From JAAYHV01 sp035268985 (GTDB lineage: Bacteria > Bacillota > Clostridia > Peptostreptococcales > Anaerovoracaceae): a stretch of DNA of 32,398 nt. The stretch covers positions 1 through 32,398 of the forward strand of contig DATFJV010000035.1 in the NCBI GenBank assembly GCA_035268985.1, written 5' to 3'. The notes beneath the pieces are model-generated. The model was not told where the DNA came from. It did no database searches and saw only the letters and a list, made by a program, of their open reading frames with translations. Made by a program: the position numbers and the translations under genes. Below, one piece after another: positions 25,316 through 32,398 of this stretch (the stretch's first letter is position 1; each line of letters starts with the position of its first letter).

Positions 25316-26464
25316 ATGTATATTTCCGATTTGCTTAAAATGTCTGAATTTAGAAATTTTAGGAAAGTTACAAAAAAGTCTGGTGAAAAAAACATCTTGA
25401 CTAATATTGGAATACACGATTATGAAAGTATAGATCAAATTCCTTTATCTTTTGGAAAAGGTGATTTCGTTTTAACCACTTTATTTGTATGTAAAGATTC
25501 GAAAGAAGATATGGAAAGATATATTAATGCCTTGCTTGATGCTAAGATTTCGGCACTAGCAATAAAAGAAATATTCCATGAAAAGATACCTGAAAAATGC
25601 ATTGAAAAAGCTGATATAATGAATATCCCAATACTTTTTTATCCCACCCATATATATGCAGAAGATATAATAGTTAGTGTCAAAACTTTGATAAATGAAC
25701 AAAATAGATACAAAGATTTTGAAGAAAAAGTTAATAAATTAATCTCCGATAAAATGGAAATTCATGAAATTAAAGAATTTATTGCTTTAATCAATAAAGC
25801 ATCATTAAACAAAACAGGCGTAATATACGCATTAAAAAAGAGATATGATGAAAAAAAGGTATTAGGCGATTGTAAGAGTTTGGAAGATAAGATTAAGGCT
25901 TTTCCTATCAAAAATGAAATTTATTTAGGAAAATATGAAGAAGGGATAATGTTGTTTATTAACTATAGTGACAATTCAAAGTGTAAAAGTATACTTAAAT
26001 CTTTATTAAACATGTTCAATAAAGATGATTATTGGGTAGGTTATGAATTAAACTATGAAAAACAAAACCCCATAAGTGAAAGTATATTAAACGCATTAAA
26101 TTCATCAAGCGTTGCCAGTATAGAAAAGGTGGATTTGATATCATATGATGAAATAGGGATTTATAAGATGATATTGCCGTTAGAAAGTAACAAAGGAATG
26201 ATAAAGCAGTGCAATGAATTTATCAAAATGATAAAAGAACATGATGAAAAATATAATTCATTTTTATTTGAAACGGCAGCAAGATATGTTGATAACGAAG
26301 GGGATATTATTTCTACGGCAAGGGAAATGCATCAACATCCAAATACAGTAAGATATAGAATTAATAAATTAAAACAACTTTTTGATAATCATAATGATGG
26401 ATATGTGGAGTTATATTTAACTATGAAAGTAAATAAGGCTAATGAAAACATGAGGGTTAATTAA
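25316..26464 (+). CDS. PucR-family transcriptional regulator
   Basis: A 382-residue regulator. The N-terminal PucR domain runs from about 1 to 125 (YISDLLKMSEF at the start, FGKGDFVLTTLFVC, IPILFYPTHIYAEDI). A middle region of about 170 residues follows without a recognised motif. The C-terminal helix-turn-helix of the PucR/CdaR type (about 318-370) has TAARYVDNEGDIISTAREM and HPNTVRYRINKLKQLF. These regulators control purine, amino-acid or sugar-acid catabolism. TAGGAGT precedes the ATG. Likely targets are its own operon or the amino-acid operon starting at 26573; this is inferred from position only. Confidence 0.88.
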   Translation: MYISDLLKMSEFRNFRKVTKKSGEKNILTNIGIHDYESIDQIPLSFGKGDFVLTTLFVCKDSKEDMERYINALLDAKISALAIKEIFHEKIPEKCIEKADIMNIPILFYPTHIYAEDIIVSVKTLINEQNRYKDFEEKVNKLISDKMEIHEIKEFIALINKASLNKTGVIYALKKRYDEKKVLGDCKSLEDKIKAFPIKNEIYLGKYEEGIMLFINYSDNSKCKSILKSLLNMFNKDDYWVGYELNYEKQNPISESILNALNSSSVASIEKVDLISYDEIGIYKMILPLESNKGMIKQCNEFIKMIKEHDEKYNSFLFETAARYVDNEGDIISTAREMHQHPNTVRYRINKLKQLFDNHNDGYVELYLTMKVNKANENMRVN

Positions 26465-26479
26465 ACTAACCCTTATTTT
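26453..26479 (+). terminator. Intrinsic terminator after the PucR gene
   Basis: AGGGTTA pairs with TAACCCT around a 7-base loop, then TTATTTTAA. The stem includes the stop codon, and the T tract is broken by one A. Confidence 0.65.
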
Positions 26480-26486
26480 AATTACA

Positions 26487-26507
26487 ATAATTATTGAAAA
26501 TAATTAT
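26487..26507. promoter_or_regulatory. Perfect 9-3-9 inverted repeat upstream of the amino-acid operon
   Basis: ATAATTATT-gaa-AATAATTAT. It is all A/T in the arms, so chance is possible, but its position 34 bases ahead of the best -10 box is where an operator or activator site would sit. Confidence 0.35.
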
Positions 26508-26518
26508 AATAAAAACAA

Positions 26519-26546
26519 TTGCTGTGGTGTCAATTAGTTATATAAT
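26519..26546 (+). promoter_or_regulatory. Probable promoter of the OCD-family operon
   Basis: TATAAT at 26541-26546 is perfect. TTGCTG at 26519-26524 (16-base spacer) is a weak -35, which fits a promoter that needs an activator. Confidence 0.45.
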
Positions 26547-26572
26547 ATAAAGATAATATGGAGGTGCAAGTT

Positions 26573-27565
26573 ATGAATGATATATTAATTCTAAATGCTG
26601 AAGAAATTAAAAAATTGTTAAAGTATGAAGCTGTTGTTAAAACAGTAGAAGAAGTTTACGTACAAAAGGCGGATTGTAGAAGTCTAGTTTTCCCTTTGGT
26701 TTTTCATGAATTTGAACTTGGAGTAGCGGACATGGATATAAAATCAGGTTGGTTAATGGACTCCGAAATATTTGGTTTGAAGTTGGTATCATGGTTTGGC
26801 GAAAACCAAGAAAAAGGGCTACCGATGTTGATGGGTACAGTTTTAATATGTGATGCAAAGACAGGTGCGCCAAAAGGAATACTAGATGGTTCATATTTAA
26901 CTGGTATAAGAACTGGAGCAGCAGGAGCAGTTGGTGCTAAATATTTAGGGAAGAAAGACGCCAAGAATATGCTAATGGTAGGAGCAGGCCATGTGGCTGG
27001 ATTCATGATTCCAGAAACAATTTTATCCGTTCCAAGTATTAAAACAGTAAGGATATACGATCCGATTGATATAAAATATGCACAAAAACTAGTTGATAAA
27101 TTAAAAGTTGAATACAAAGAAATGAAATTTGTTGCTGTGGCTGATATTAAAGAAGCAACGAAGAAAAGTGAAATAATAATTACAGCTACTCCTTCTAAAG
27201 AACCATTAATTATGAATGAATGGGTAAAACCGGGCACGCACTTTAGCTGTATTGGTTCTGATATGTCAGGGAAAGAGGAAATTGATCCTGAAATACTAAA
27301 AGGCGCTAGGATTTATGTTGATGATTTAGAACAAAATGTAAATGTGGGAGAAATAGAAATACCTATTAAAAACGGTGTAATTTTAAAATCCGATATAAAA
27401 GGAGAAATAGGAGAGGTAATTAATGGTAGGGTTGAAGGCAGAACAAATGACGATGATATAACAGTATTTGATGCTACGGGTACCGCTCTTTTAGATTTGC
27501 TTACTGGCGCATTGGCCTTAGAAGAAGCCCAAAAGCAAAGTATGGGAACAATGGTTAAATTATAG
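26573..27565 (+). CDS. Ornithine cyclodeaminase / mu-crystallin family oxidoreductase
   Basis: A 330-residue NAD(P)-dependent enzyme of the family that includes ornithine cyclodeaminase, archaeal alanine dehydrogenase, ketimine reductases, iminosuccinate reductase (BhcD) and EutC. The substrate lysine is K70 (GLKLVSW). The Rossmann loop is MVGAGHVAG (about 136-144), followed by the acidic end of the next strand (RIYDP). IGSDMSGKEEID carries the conserved Asp that acts in hydride transfer. ATG 26573 is used because GGAGG sits 10 bases upstream; an in-frame ATG at 26558 overlaps that site. The next gene, an aminotransferase, starts 8 bases after the stop. Orthology within the family cannot be settled by eye. 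Confidence 0.87.
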   Translation: MNDILILNAEEIKKLLKYEAVVKTVEEVYVQKADCRSLVFPLVFHEFELGVADMDIKSGWLMDSEIFGLKLVSWFGENQEKGLPMLMGTVLICDAKTGAPKGILDGSYLTGIRTGAAGAVGAKYLGKKDAKNMLMVGAGHVAGFMIPETILSVPSIKTVRIYDPIDIKYAQKLVDKLKVEYKEMKFVAVADIKEATKKSEIIITATPSKEPLIMNEWVKPGTHFSCIGSDMSGKEEIDPEILKGARIYVDDLEQNVNVGEIEIPIKNGVILKSDIKGEIGEVINGRVEGRTNDDDITVFDATGTALLDLLTGALALEEAQKQSMGTMVKL

Positions 27566-27573
27566 GGGGAAAT

Positions 27574-28698
27574 ATGAAAATTAAAGACTTTGGTGTTGAA
27601 ATATGGATGAACCTGTATGAAAATAACTGCGAATATAATTTGGCAGAAACTTGTGTGGAGTCCTTAAAAGTAGGGGAGCTATTAGAAATCGCTGGATTAA
27701 AAGAGTCCTTTTATGATGAATTATGCGACATGAAACTTACATATGGAGCAATTGAGGGATCTTTGTTATTAAGAAAAGAAATATGCGAACTTTATAAAAC
27801 TGTAAAAGTTGAGAATACTACAGTTACCCATGGAGCTATTGGTGCAAATGCATTATCTATTATGACATTAGTCGAAAAGGGAGATAGAGTTGTTTCTGTG
27901 TTGCCTACTTATCAGCAGCATTATTCTATTCCTGAATCCATCGGTGCTGAGGTTAAGATACTTCCCCTTGAATTTGAAAATGATTTTCTGCCTGATTTAA
28001 ATCTATTAAAGGAGCTAGTCAATGAGAAAACAAAACTAATATGCATAAACAATCCTAATAATCCTACGGGAGCAGTTATGGACGAAGATTTTTTAAAGAA
28101 GATTGCAGAGATAGCAAAATCTGTAGGTGCCTACGTTATATGTGACGAAGCATATAGAGGTCTTACCCATGAAGGTGAAAGCTTTACGACTTCAATAGCT
28201 GACTTATATGAAAAAGGGATAAGTACAGCGAGCATGTCTAAAACGTTTTCCATGGCGGGTATTAGGTTAGGCTGGATAGTAGGTCCAAAGGAGTTCATTG
28301 AAAAAATTAACAGGCAAAGGGATTATCATGTAATTAGTGTAGGTATGATAGATGATAAACTAGCAACGATTGCCCTTAAAAATAAAGAAAAGATATTAAA
28401 AAGAAATCTTAAGATTGTTAGAGAGAATGCTGTAATGTTGGATGATTGGATGAAAGGTGAAAAATTACTATCATATATAAAACCTAAAGGTGGGACCACT
28501 GCTTTCCTTAAATATGATATCGATATGCCATCCGTAGACTTATGTATTAAGCTACTTGAGGAAACTGGTGTTATGTTACTTCCCGGATCTGCGCTAGACA
28601 GGGAAGGGTATTTAAGAATTGGTTATTGTAATAGCCCGGATGTTGAAAAAGCAGGAATGGCTAAAATATCGGAATTCTTAAAGCAATTTGAAAGTTAG
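27574..28698 (+). CDS. PLP-dependent aminotransferase, class I/II
   Basis: A 374-residue fold-type I enzyme. Visible are YGAIEGSLLLRKEI (57-70), NNPNNPTGAVM (159-169), DEAYRG (191-196), PLP lysine K223 in SMSKTFSMAG and GIRLGW, with a C-terminal YLRIGYC. It shares the class of the aminotransferase at 23115 but little sequence detail, so the two are not a recent duplication. Some members of this branch, such as capreomycidine synthase, do cyclisation or elimination instead of transfer, so the reaction should stay open. It lies between the OCD-family gene and the dehydratase with 8-base gaps, so all three should work on one compound. Confidence 0.86.
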   Translation: MKIKDFGVEIWMNLYENNCEYNLAETCVESLKVGELLEIAGLKESFYDELCDMKLTYGAIEGSLLLRKEICELYKTVKVENTTVTHGAIGANALSIMTLVEKGDRVVSVLPTYQQHYSIPESIGAEVKILPLEFENDFLPDLNLLKELVNEKTKLICINNPNNPTGAVMDEDFLKKIAEIAKSVGAYVICDEAYRGLTHEGESFTTSIADLYEKGISTASMSKTFSMAGIRLGWIVGPKEFIEKINRQRDYHVISVGMIDDKLATIALKNKEKILKRNLKIVRENAVMLDDWMKGEKLLSYIKPKGGTTAFLKYDIDMPSVDLCIKLLEETGVMLLPGSALDREGYLRIGYCNSPDVEKAGMAKISEFLKQFES

Positions 28699-28706
28699 GT
28701 GTTGCT

Positions 28707-29651
28707 ATGATTGATGTAAGCTCTGCATATTCGAATATTGGTGATTTGGTATATATGACTCCTTTGGATAAATCGATGACATTAAGCAATAACGGAACAA
28801 ATGTTTATTTAAAGAAAGAATGTTTGCAACCGGTAAAGAGTTTCAAATTAAGGGGAGCAATGAATAAAATGCTTTCTTTGACAGATGATGAAAAGAAGAA
28901 AGGCGTTGTTACTATATCATCAGGAAATCATGGCCTTTCAGTAAGCTATTGTGCTAAATATCTTGGCATAAATAACGTTAAAATCATTGTACCTAAGAAT
29001 ACTCCAAAAGCAAAGACGGAAATGATTAAAGCCTACGGAGGGGATGTACTTATGATGGGGGACAATTACGATGAAGCCCATTCCATGGGAGAGAGCTTTG
29101 TCAGGGAAAACAAAATGATATATATTGATCCATATGATAAAGATCCTATGGTTTATGCTGGCCAAGGTACAGTAGGAATGGAAATAATGAAACAAAACCC
29201 AGATATTGATACAATACTAGTACCTATAGGCGGTGGAGGTTTAATAACGGGGGTTTCAATCGGTGCTAGAATAATGAATCCCAATGTCAGGATTATTGGA
29301 GTTCAAACAGAGGCTTGCCCAGCTATGAAAGCAGCTATAAATGAAAATATTTTTTATGGAGAATATCCTAATGATGAATCAATATGCGAGGCGTTAATTG
29401 GTGGCATAGGAGAATTGGCCTTTAGATTGAGGCATGAATGTATAGATGAAGTGGTTACTGTTAAAGAAAAAACCATACAAGCAGCAGTAAAGTTTTTGGC
29501 ATTAAAAGAAAAAACTATAGTAGAGCCTTCTGGAGCTGTTTGTGTAGCAGCAATTGTGGAGAATCAGAAAATTATAGGAGATAATGTTGCCTGTGTTTTA
29601 AGTGGAGGCAACATTGATGAAAACTTGTTTACAGAAATAATAAGCAATTAG
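28707..29651 (+). CDS. Serine/threonine dehydratase-like PLP enzyme (fold type II)
   Basis: A 314-residue enzyme of the threonine dehydratase/serine racemase group that removes water or ammonia from beta-hydroxy amino acids. The PLP lysine is K47 in VKSFKLRGA, SSGNHG (about 72-77) binds the substrate carboxylate, and IGGGGLITG (about 173-181) holds the cofactor phosphate. There is no C-terminal ACT regulatory domain, so it is the catabolic or racemase type, not biosynthetic IlvA. Relatives include BhcB (beta-hydroxyaspartate dehydratase) and EutB. It is third in the OCD-aminotransferase-dehydratase operon, 8 bases after its neighbour. The exact substrate is unknown. Confidence 0.86.
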   Translation: MIDVSSAYSNIGDLVYMTPLDKSMTLSNNGTNVYLKKECLQPVKSFKLRGAMNKMLSLTDDEKKKGVVTISSGNHGLSVSYCAKYLGINNVKIIVPKNTPKAKTEMIKAYGGDVLMMGDNYDEAHSMGESFVRENKMIYIDPYDKDPMVYAGQGTVGMEIMKQNPDIDTILVPIGGGGLITGVSIGARIMNPNVRIIGVQTEACPAMKAAINENIFYGEYPNDESICEALIGGIGELAFRLRHECIDEVVTVKEKTIQAAVKFLALKEKTIVEPSGAVCVAAIVENQKIIGDNVACVLSGGNIDENLFTEIISN

Positions 29652-29772
29652 TCCTATTACTCGTTTATAGCAAATTTAAATAAATGTTATTAAGATGAGA
29701 TTATTCAATCGAAAATATGATATACTGATATCAAAAGCTATAAAAGAATTAGCAATGACATTGGAGGATTAT

Positions 29773-31143
29773 ATGTTAATAGATTGTGGTAATTTAAAAT
29801 TAAATTCGGTTGACTATATCGTTGTTATTGACAAAGACTATCACGTGCTTTTTAATACAAGATATGAATCAAAAGTAAACAATCCTAAAGATAAAAGCGT
29901 TAAAACCAAGTACGTAAATAAAAGTTTTTTAGATGTTTATCCTGATGTTGATATAGAAACTAGTTCGTTTGTGGAGTGCTTAACTACTGGTGAGGTTGTT
30001 ATTAGATTACATCAAACCGTGTATGATTTTACAGGAATTCCAAGGTGCACTAACAATGTTACTATTCCAATAATAAAAGATGGCATTATAATGGGAGCAT
30101 TGGAGTTAGCAAGAGATGTAACCACTGTAGAAGACATTGATGATTTGGTAAACGAAGCCCAAGCAAGTGTAGGGGAAGTGGATTTCAGAAAGTTCAACAG
30201 TGTTGAAAATTCTAAAGAAATACTAACGAACAATACGATTATGCTTCAAAATATACAAGAAGCAAAAAAGTATGCAAAGCATCCAAGTCCAACACTAATA
30301 TATGGAGAAACGGGTACGGGGAAAGAGCTGTTCGCACAATAAAATCTAATTGAGTCAATTTTGTTTGGAACTAGGAAAGGCGCTTATACAGGAGCCGAAT
30401 ATTCCAAAGGACTTTTTTTAGAAGCTGATGGTGGAGTGTTGTTTTTAGATGAACTTTCTGCAATGCCTTACCAAGTTCAAGGCAAGCTATTAAGAGTTAT
30501 ACAAGAGGGAACATTTAGGCCGGTTGGTAGCAATCAAGAAATTCATGTAGATGTTAAAATAATCGCCGCTATGAATATTGATCCGGTAGAAGCCATGAAC
30601 AAGGATATCATAAGAAAAGATTTGTTTTATAGATTTAGTAGTTGCATGATTGGGCTTCCACCATTGAGAGAAAGAATCGAAGACATTGAATTTTATGCTG
30701 AACATTTCAAAACGATATATGCAGATTTGTATAATAAAAAAATAGAAAAAATAGACGACCAATTAATGGGTGTTTTTAAGGCTTATAATTGGGAAGGTAA
30801 TGTAAGAGAGCTAAAACATCTTATAGAATTTATGGTTAATGTATGTGACGATGGATGTTTGAACAAGAAAAACTTTCCAAGATATATTTCTGAACGCTTT
30901 GAAAACGGTAATACCAGTCATGTGAGAAACAGAATGGTAATTAACACATGTGATCGTAGTATGGATTATACAGCGGAGGACTTTAACTTAAGGGACGCAT
31001 TAGCACAGAAAGAAATGGAGATAATTCATACAGTATTAGAAATGTGTAATGGTAATAAATCAAAGGCTAGCGAAAAACTTGGAATACCTAGACAGACATT
31101 GAATTATAAGCTGAAAAAGACCGACAATATTGACAATAATTAA
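29773..31143 (+). pseudogene. RocR-like sigma-54 activator, broken by an in-frame deletion with stop
   Basis: Sigma-54 activators of amino-acid catabolism carry a PAS sensor, an AAA+ domain and a Fis-type HTH. The first part (to 30342) has PAS (IVVIDKDYHVLFN) and ends YGETGTGKELFAQ (Walker A), then TAA 30343-30345. The same frame resumes NLIESILFGTRKGAYTGAE (GAFTGA loop), LFLDEL (Walker B), FYRFSSCMIGLPPLRER and a Fis HTH (NKSKASEKLGIPRQTLNYKLKK) to 31143. About 23-24 codons normally lying between LFAQ and NLIES (IHN...NCAAIPE) are absent, so a frame-keeping deletion probably joined T of one codon to AA of another. The start is ATG 29773 with GGAGG; an ATG at 29695 has none. Such a protein could not work as an ATPase. 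Confidence 0.85.
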
Positions 31144-31162
31144 GCGACAAAAAACTGTCAAT
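31129..31162. promoter_or_regulatory. Candidate enhancer site for the sigma-54 activator
   Basis: ATTGACA (31129-31135) and TGTCAAT (31156-31162) form a 7-bp inverted repeat with 20 bases between. It sits about 70-100 bases upstream of the -24 box, a normal enhancer distance, and partly inside the end of the activator gene. It could also be chance. Confidence 0.3.
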
Positions 31163-31198
31163 AACCTCAAAATATTCAGAAATTACAATCTTATTTTT

Positions 31199-31226
31199 AA
31201 AAAGCCCATGAATTCAGGGCTTTTTT
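31199..31226 (+). terminator. Intrinsic terminator after the activator gene
   Basis: AAAAAGCCC pairs with GGGCTTTTT around a 9-base loop; the stem is flanked by A and T tracts, so it could act in both directions. It ends three bases before the sigma-54 promoter. Confidence 0.8.
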
Positions 31227-31228
31227 AA

Positions 31229-31246
31229 TTGGCATATTTATTGCAA
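31229..31246 (+). promoter_or_regulatory. Sigma-54 (-24/-12) promoter
   Basis: TTGGCATATTTATTGCAA: the GG (31231-31232) and GC (31243-31244) are separated by exactly 10 bases, and both TTGGCA and TTGCA match the consensus. Transcription would start near 31256, about 26 bases before the ATG at 31282. Confidence 0.85.
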
Positions 31247-31281
31247 TATAAATAGGTAAAATGTGATAAAGGAGGTCTATT

Positions 31282-32268
31282 ATGAAGATAGGAATAGTTA
31301 AGGAAATTAAACCTAATGAATTTAGAGTAGCAACAGATCCAGATGGTGTAGCCGAATTGATTAATATAGGCAATAAGGTTTATGTTGAAATAGGTGCAGG
31401 GGTTGGCAGTGGACATAGCGACGAAGATTATGTTGCTAAAGGTGCTACAATTGTTAATACAGATGATGTGTGGAATAAATCAGAACTTATTTATAAGGTA
31501 AAAGAAATTCGTACAGATGAATACAAGTATATGAGAGAGGGTTTGATTGTTTATACATATTTACATTCAAATGCTCATGAAGATATGACAGATATTATGC
31601 TTAAAAAAAAGGTTGTTGGTATAGCATATGAGGATGTTGACGATGAAAACGGTGAATTCCCAATGCTTAAACCGATGAGTCAATTGGCAGGTAAAGGCGG
31701 ATTTTTAGCTGCTTTGAATTTTACTCAGGCTGTAAATGGTGGAAATGGCTTAATTTTAAATAGAATAGTAGGCATGAACACGCCGGTTGTTACTATAATA
31801 GGAGCAGGTCATGCTGGTATGGGGGCAGCTGAGTTGGCATCATCTTTTGGGTGCAAAGTTAATATTTTGGATGTTAACTTAAAGAAACTTGAAGATGCAA
31901 AGAATAGCCTTGGGTCAAATGTTGAAACGCTGTTTTCAACTAGAACAAATCTGGAGACTTGTTTAAAAGAGACAGATGTTTTAATCAACTGTATTTTATG
32001 GCCCAAAACTAGAAAAGATCATTTGGTAAACCATGAAGATTTAAAATTAATGAAAAAGGGTTCAATGATAGTAGATGTTTCATGTGACGATGAAGGATGC
32101 ATAGAAACTAGTCATTCAACAACACATGCTGAACCAATTTATTATGTAGATGGTATTATGCATTATGCAGTTGATAATATTCCTTCTGCTTTTTCAAAAA
32201 CAGCAAGCAAAATGCTTTCAAATTCAACAATGCCATATTTAAAAGAAATAACTCAAAATTGTTCTTGA
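31282..32268 (+). CDS. Alanine-dehydrogenase-like enzyme, C-terminus lost by deletion
   Basis: This NAD-linked enzyme group deaminates L-alanine or reduces pyruvate with ammonia. Present are MKIGIVKEIKPNEFRVA, the substrate lysine in YKVKEI (about 73), the His of YLHSNAH (about 96), the MSQLAGKGG segment, the nucleotide loop IIGAGHAGMG (about 173-182) with acidic LDVN after it, and DVSCDDEGCIETS and HYAVDNIP. The family usually runs to about 370 residues, while this frame ends at 328: after ...MPYLKEITQ it reads NCS then TGA, in sequence that belongs to a racemase gene in another frame. The last 40-45 residues are therefore lost and function is doubtful. AAGGAGG and a sigma-54 promoter precede it. 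Confidence 0.85.
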   Translation: MKIGIVKEIKPNEFRVATDPDGVAELINIGNKVYVEIGAGVGSGHSDEDYVAKGATIVNTDDVWNKSELIYKVKEIRTDEYKYMREGLIVYTYLHSNAHEDMTDIMLKKKVVGIAYEDVDDENGEFPMLKPMSQLAGKGGFLAALNFTQAVNGGNGLILNRIVGMNTPVVTIIGAGHAGMGAAELASSFGCKVNILDVNLKKLEDAKNSLGSNVETLFSTRTNLETCLKETDVLINCILWPKTRKDHLVNHEDLKLMKKGSMIVDVSCDDEGCIETSHSTTHAEPIYYVDGIMHYAVDNIPSAFSKTASKMLSNSTMPYLKEITQNCS

Positions 32269-32377
32269 GTGTACTGATTTGCCACCTTTTGCGGAGCGTA
32301 TAAGAAAAGAAGTAAATTTACCGGTTTTTGATTATATGTCTATGATAAATTATGTTTCAATGACTCTAAATGATTAA
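32255..32377 (+). pseudogene. 3' remnant of an aspartate/glutamate racemase-family gene
   Basis: In the frame one base after that of the dehydrogenase, the sequence reads KIVLECTDLPPFAER, then IRKEVNLPVFDYMSMINYV and MTLND before TAA 32375-32377. The ECTD run is the second catalytic cysteine site of Asp/Glu/hydantoin racemases, and the LPVFD...INYV tail is their usual end. Only about 40 of about 230 codons remain, with no start codon or ribosome site, so it is a fragment. It joins the dehydrogenase gene near 32255, with the exact base unknown because both frames share the joint. Confidence 0.85.
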
Positions 32378-32398
32378 ATGATAATAAGTCCTATAAAC
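32378..32398 (+). CDS. Possible start of the next gene, cut by the window end
   Basis: ATG 32378 directly follows the racemase stop codon and opens a frame MIISPIN that runs off the window. There is no clear ribosome site, so it would depend on translation of the upstream gene. Too short to name. Confidence 0.2.

Noticed and set aside
26704..27237. Open frame on the minus strand (177 codons) inside the OCD-family gene
   Set aside because: It is the antisense shadow of a well-supported enzyme gene, with no family features of its own.
26573..29651. Naming the trio as ectoine (eut) or beta-hydroxyaspartate (bhc) genes
   Set aside because: Family membership agrees, but defining partners (ectoine hydrolase, BhcC aldolase) are not in the window and orthology cannot be judged without trees, so gene symbols are left empty.
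30343..30345. TAA in the sigma-54 activator as programmed readthrough
   Set aside because: UAA is the least leaky stop, and about 23-24 conserved residues are missing at the same point, so reading through would not restore a working AAA+ domain.
1..32398. CRISPR arrays, insertion sequences, tRNA or rRNA genes, riboswitches
   Set aside because: Intergenic gaps are all under about 140 bases and show promoters and hairpin terminators only; no repeat-spacer pattern, transposase, cloverleaf or known aptamer core was recognised.

Overview
The window is AT-rich, densely packed and almost entirely on the plus strand, with AGGAGG-type ribosome binding sites, short intergenic gaps and many U-tailed hairpin terminators. 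Gene content (SecA-RF2 pair, AddB, WalJ-RlmH, F1Fo ATP synthase with AtpI, a clostridial-type 3-hydroxybutyryl-CoA dehydrogenase, amino-acid catabolism under sigma-54 control) fits an anaerobic, amino-acid-fermenting low-GC Firmicute of the Clostridia/Tissierellia type. A Sedimentibacter-like organism is a guess; there is no rRNA or tRNA to support it.

Layout. 1-1565: a biotin unit on the minus strand (BirA repressor/ligase, then BioY transporter, cut by the window edge), with a promoter and a candidate BirA box. 1573-3369: a divergent M20 amidohydrolase and a DUF1643 protein. 3457-12553: CNNM/CorC-like membrane protein, secA, prfB with its programmed +1 frameshift, a HAD phosphatase and addB (no addA follows, and the Walker A motif of AddB is lost). 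12567-15153: three separately promoted and terminated genes: an Hbd whose cofactor pocket looks NADP-type, and two lipoproteins. 15183-23034: one apparent transcript carrying walJ, rlmH and the full ATP synthase operon atpIBEFHAGDC. Its c subunit carries residues expected for Na+ binding, and its epsilon subunit has lost the C-terminal helical domain. 23059-26479: an aminotransferase, an EamA transporter, a 39-residue membrane protein missing from ordinary ORF calls, and a PucR-type regulator.

26487-32398 is the most unusual part: an ornithine-cyclodeaminase-family reductase, a class I/II aminotransferase and a serine/threonine dehydratase-like enzyme in tandem, then a RocR-like sigma-54 activator, a clear -24/-12 promoter, an alanine-dehydrogenase-like gene and the tail of an Asp/Glu racemase. 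The set resembles the dehydratase plus imine-reductase pairs of the beta-hydroxyaspartate cycle (BhcB/BhcD) and of hydroxyectoine use (EutB/EutC), so an anaerobic route for a beta-hydroxy (or D-) amino acid is proposed as inference.

Two deletions scar this module. One removes about 23-24 codons of the sigma-54 activator between Walker A and the GAFTGA loop and creates a TAA at the joint. The other joins the alanine-dehydrogenase-like gene, short of its C-terminus, to the last 40 codons of the racemase. The module therefore looks to be decaying, or the assembly is wrong at two places. No CRISPR array, insertion sequence, tRNA or rRNA was seen. No gene-free gap exceeds about 140 bases.
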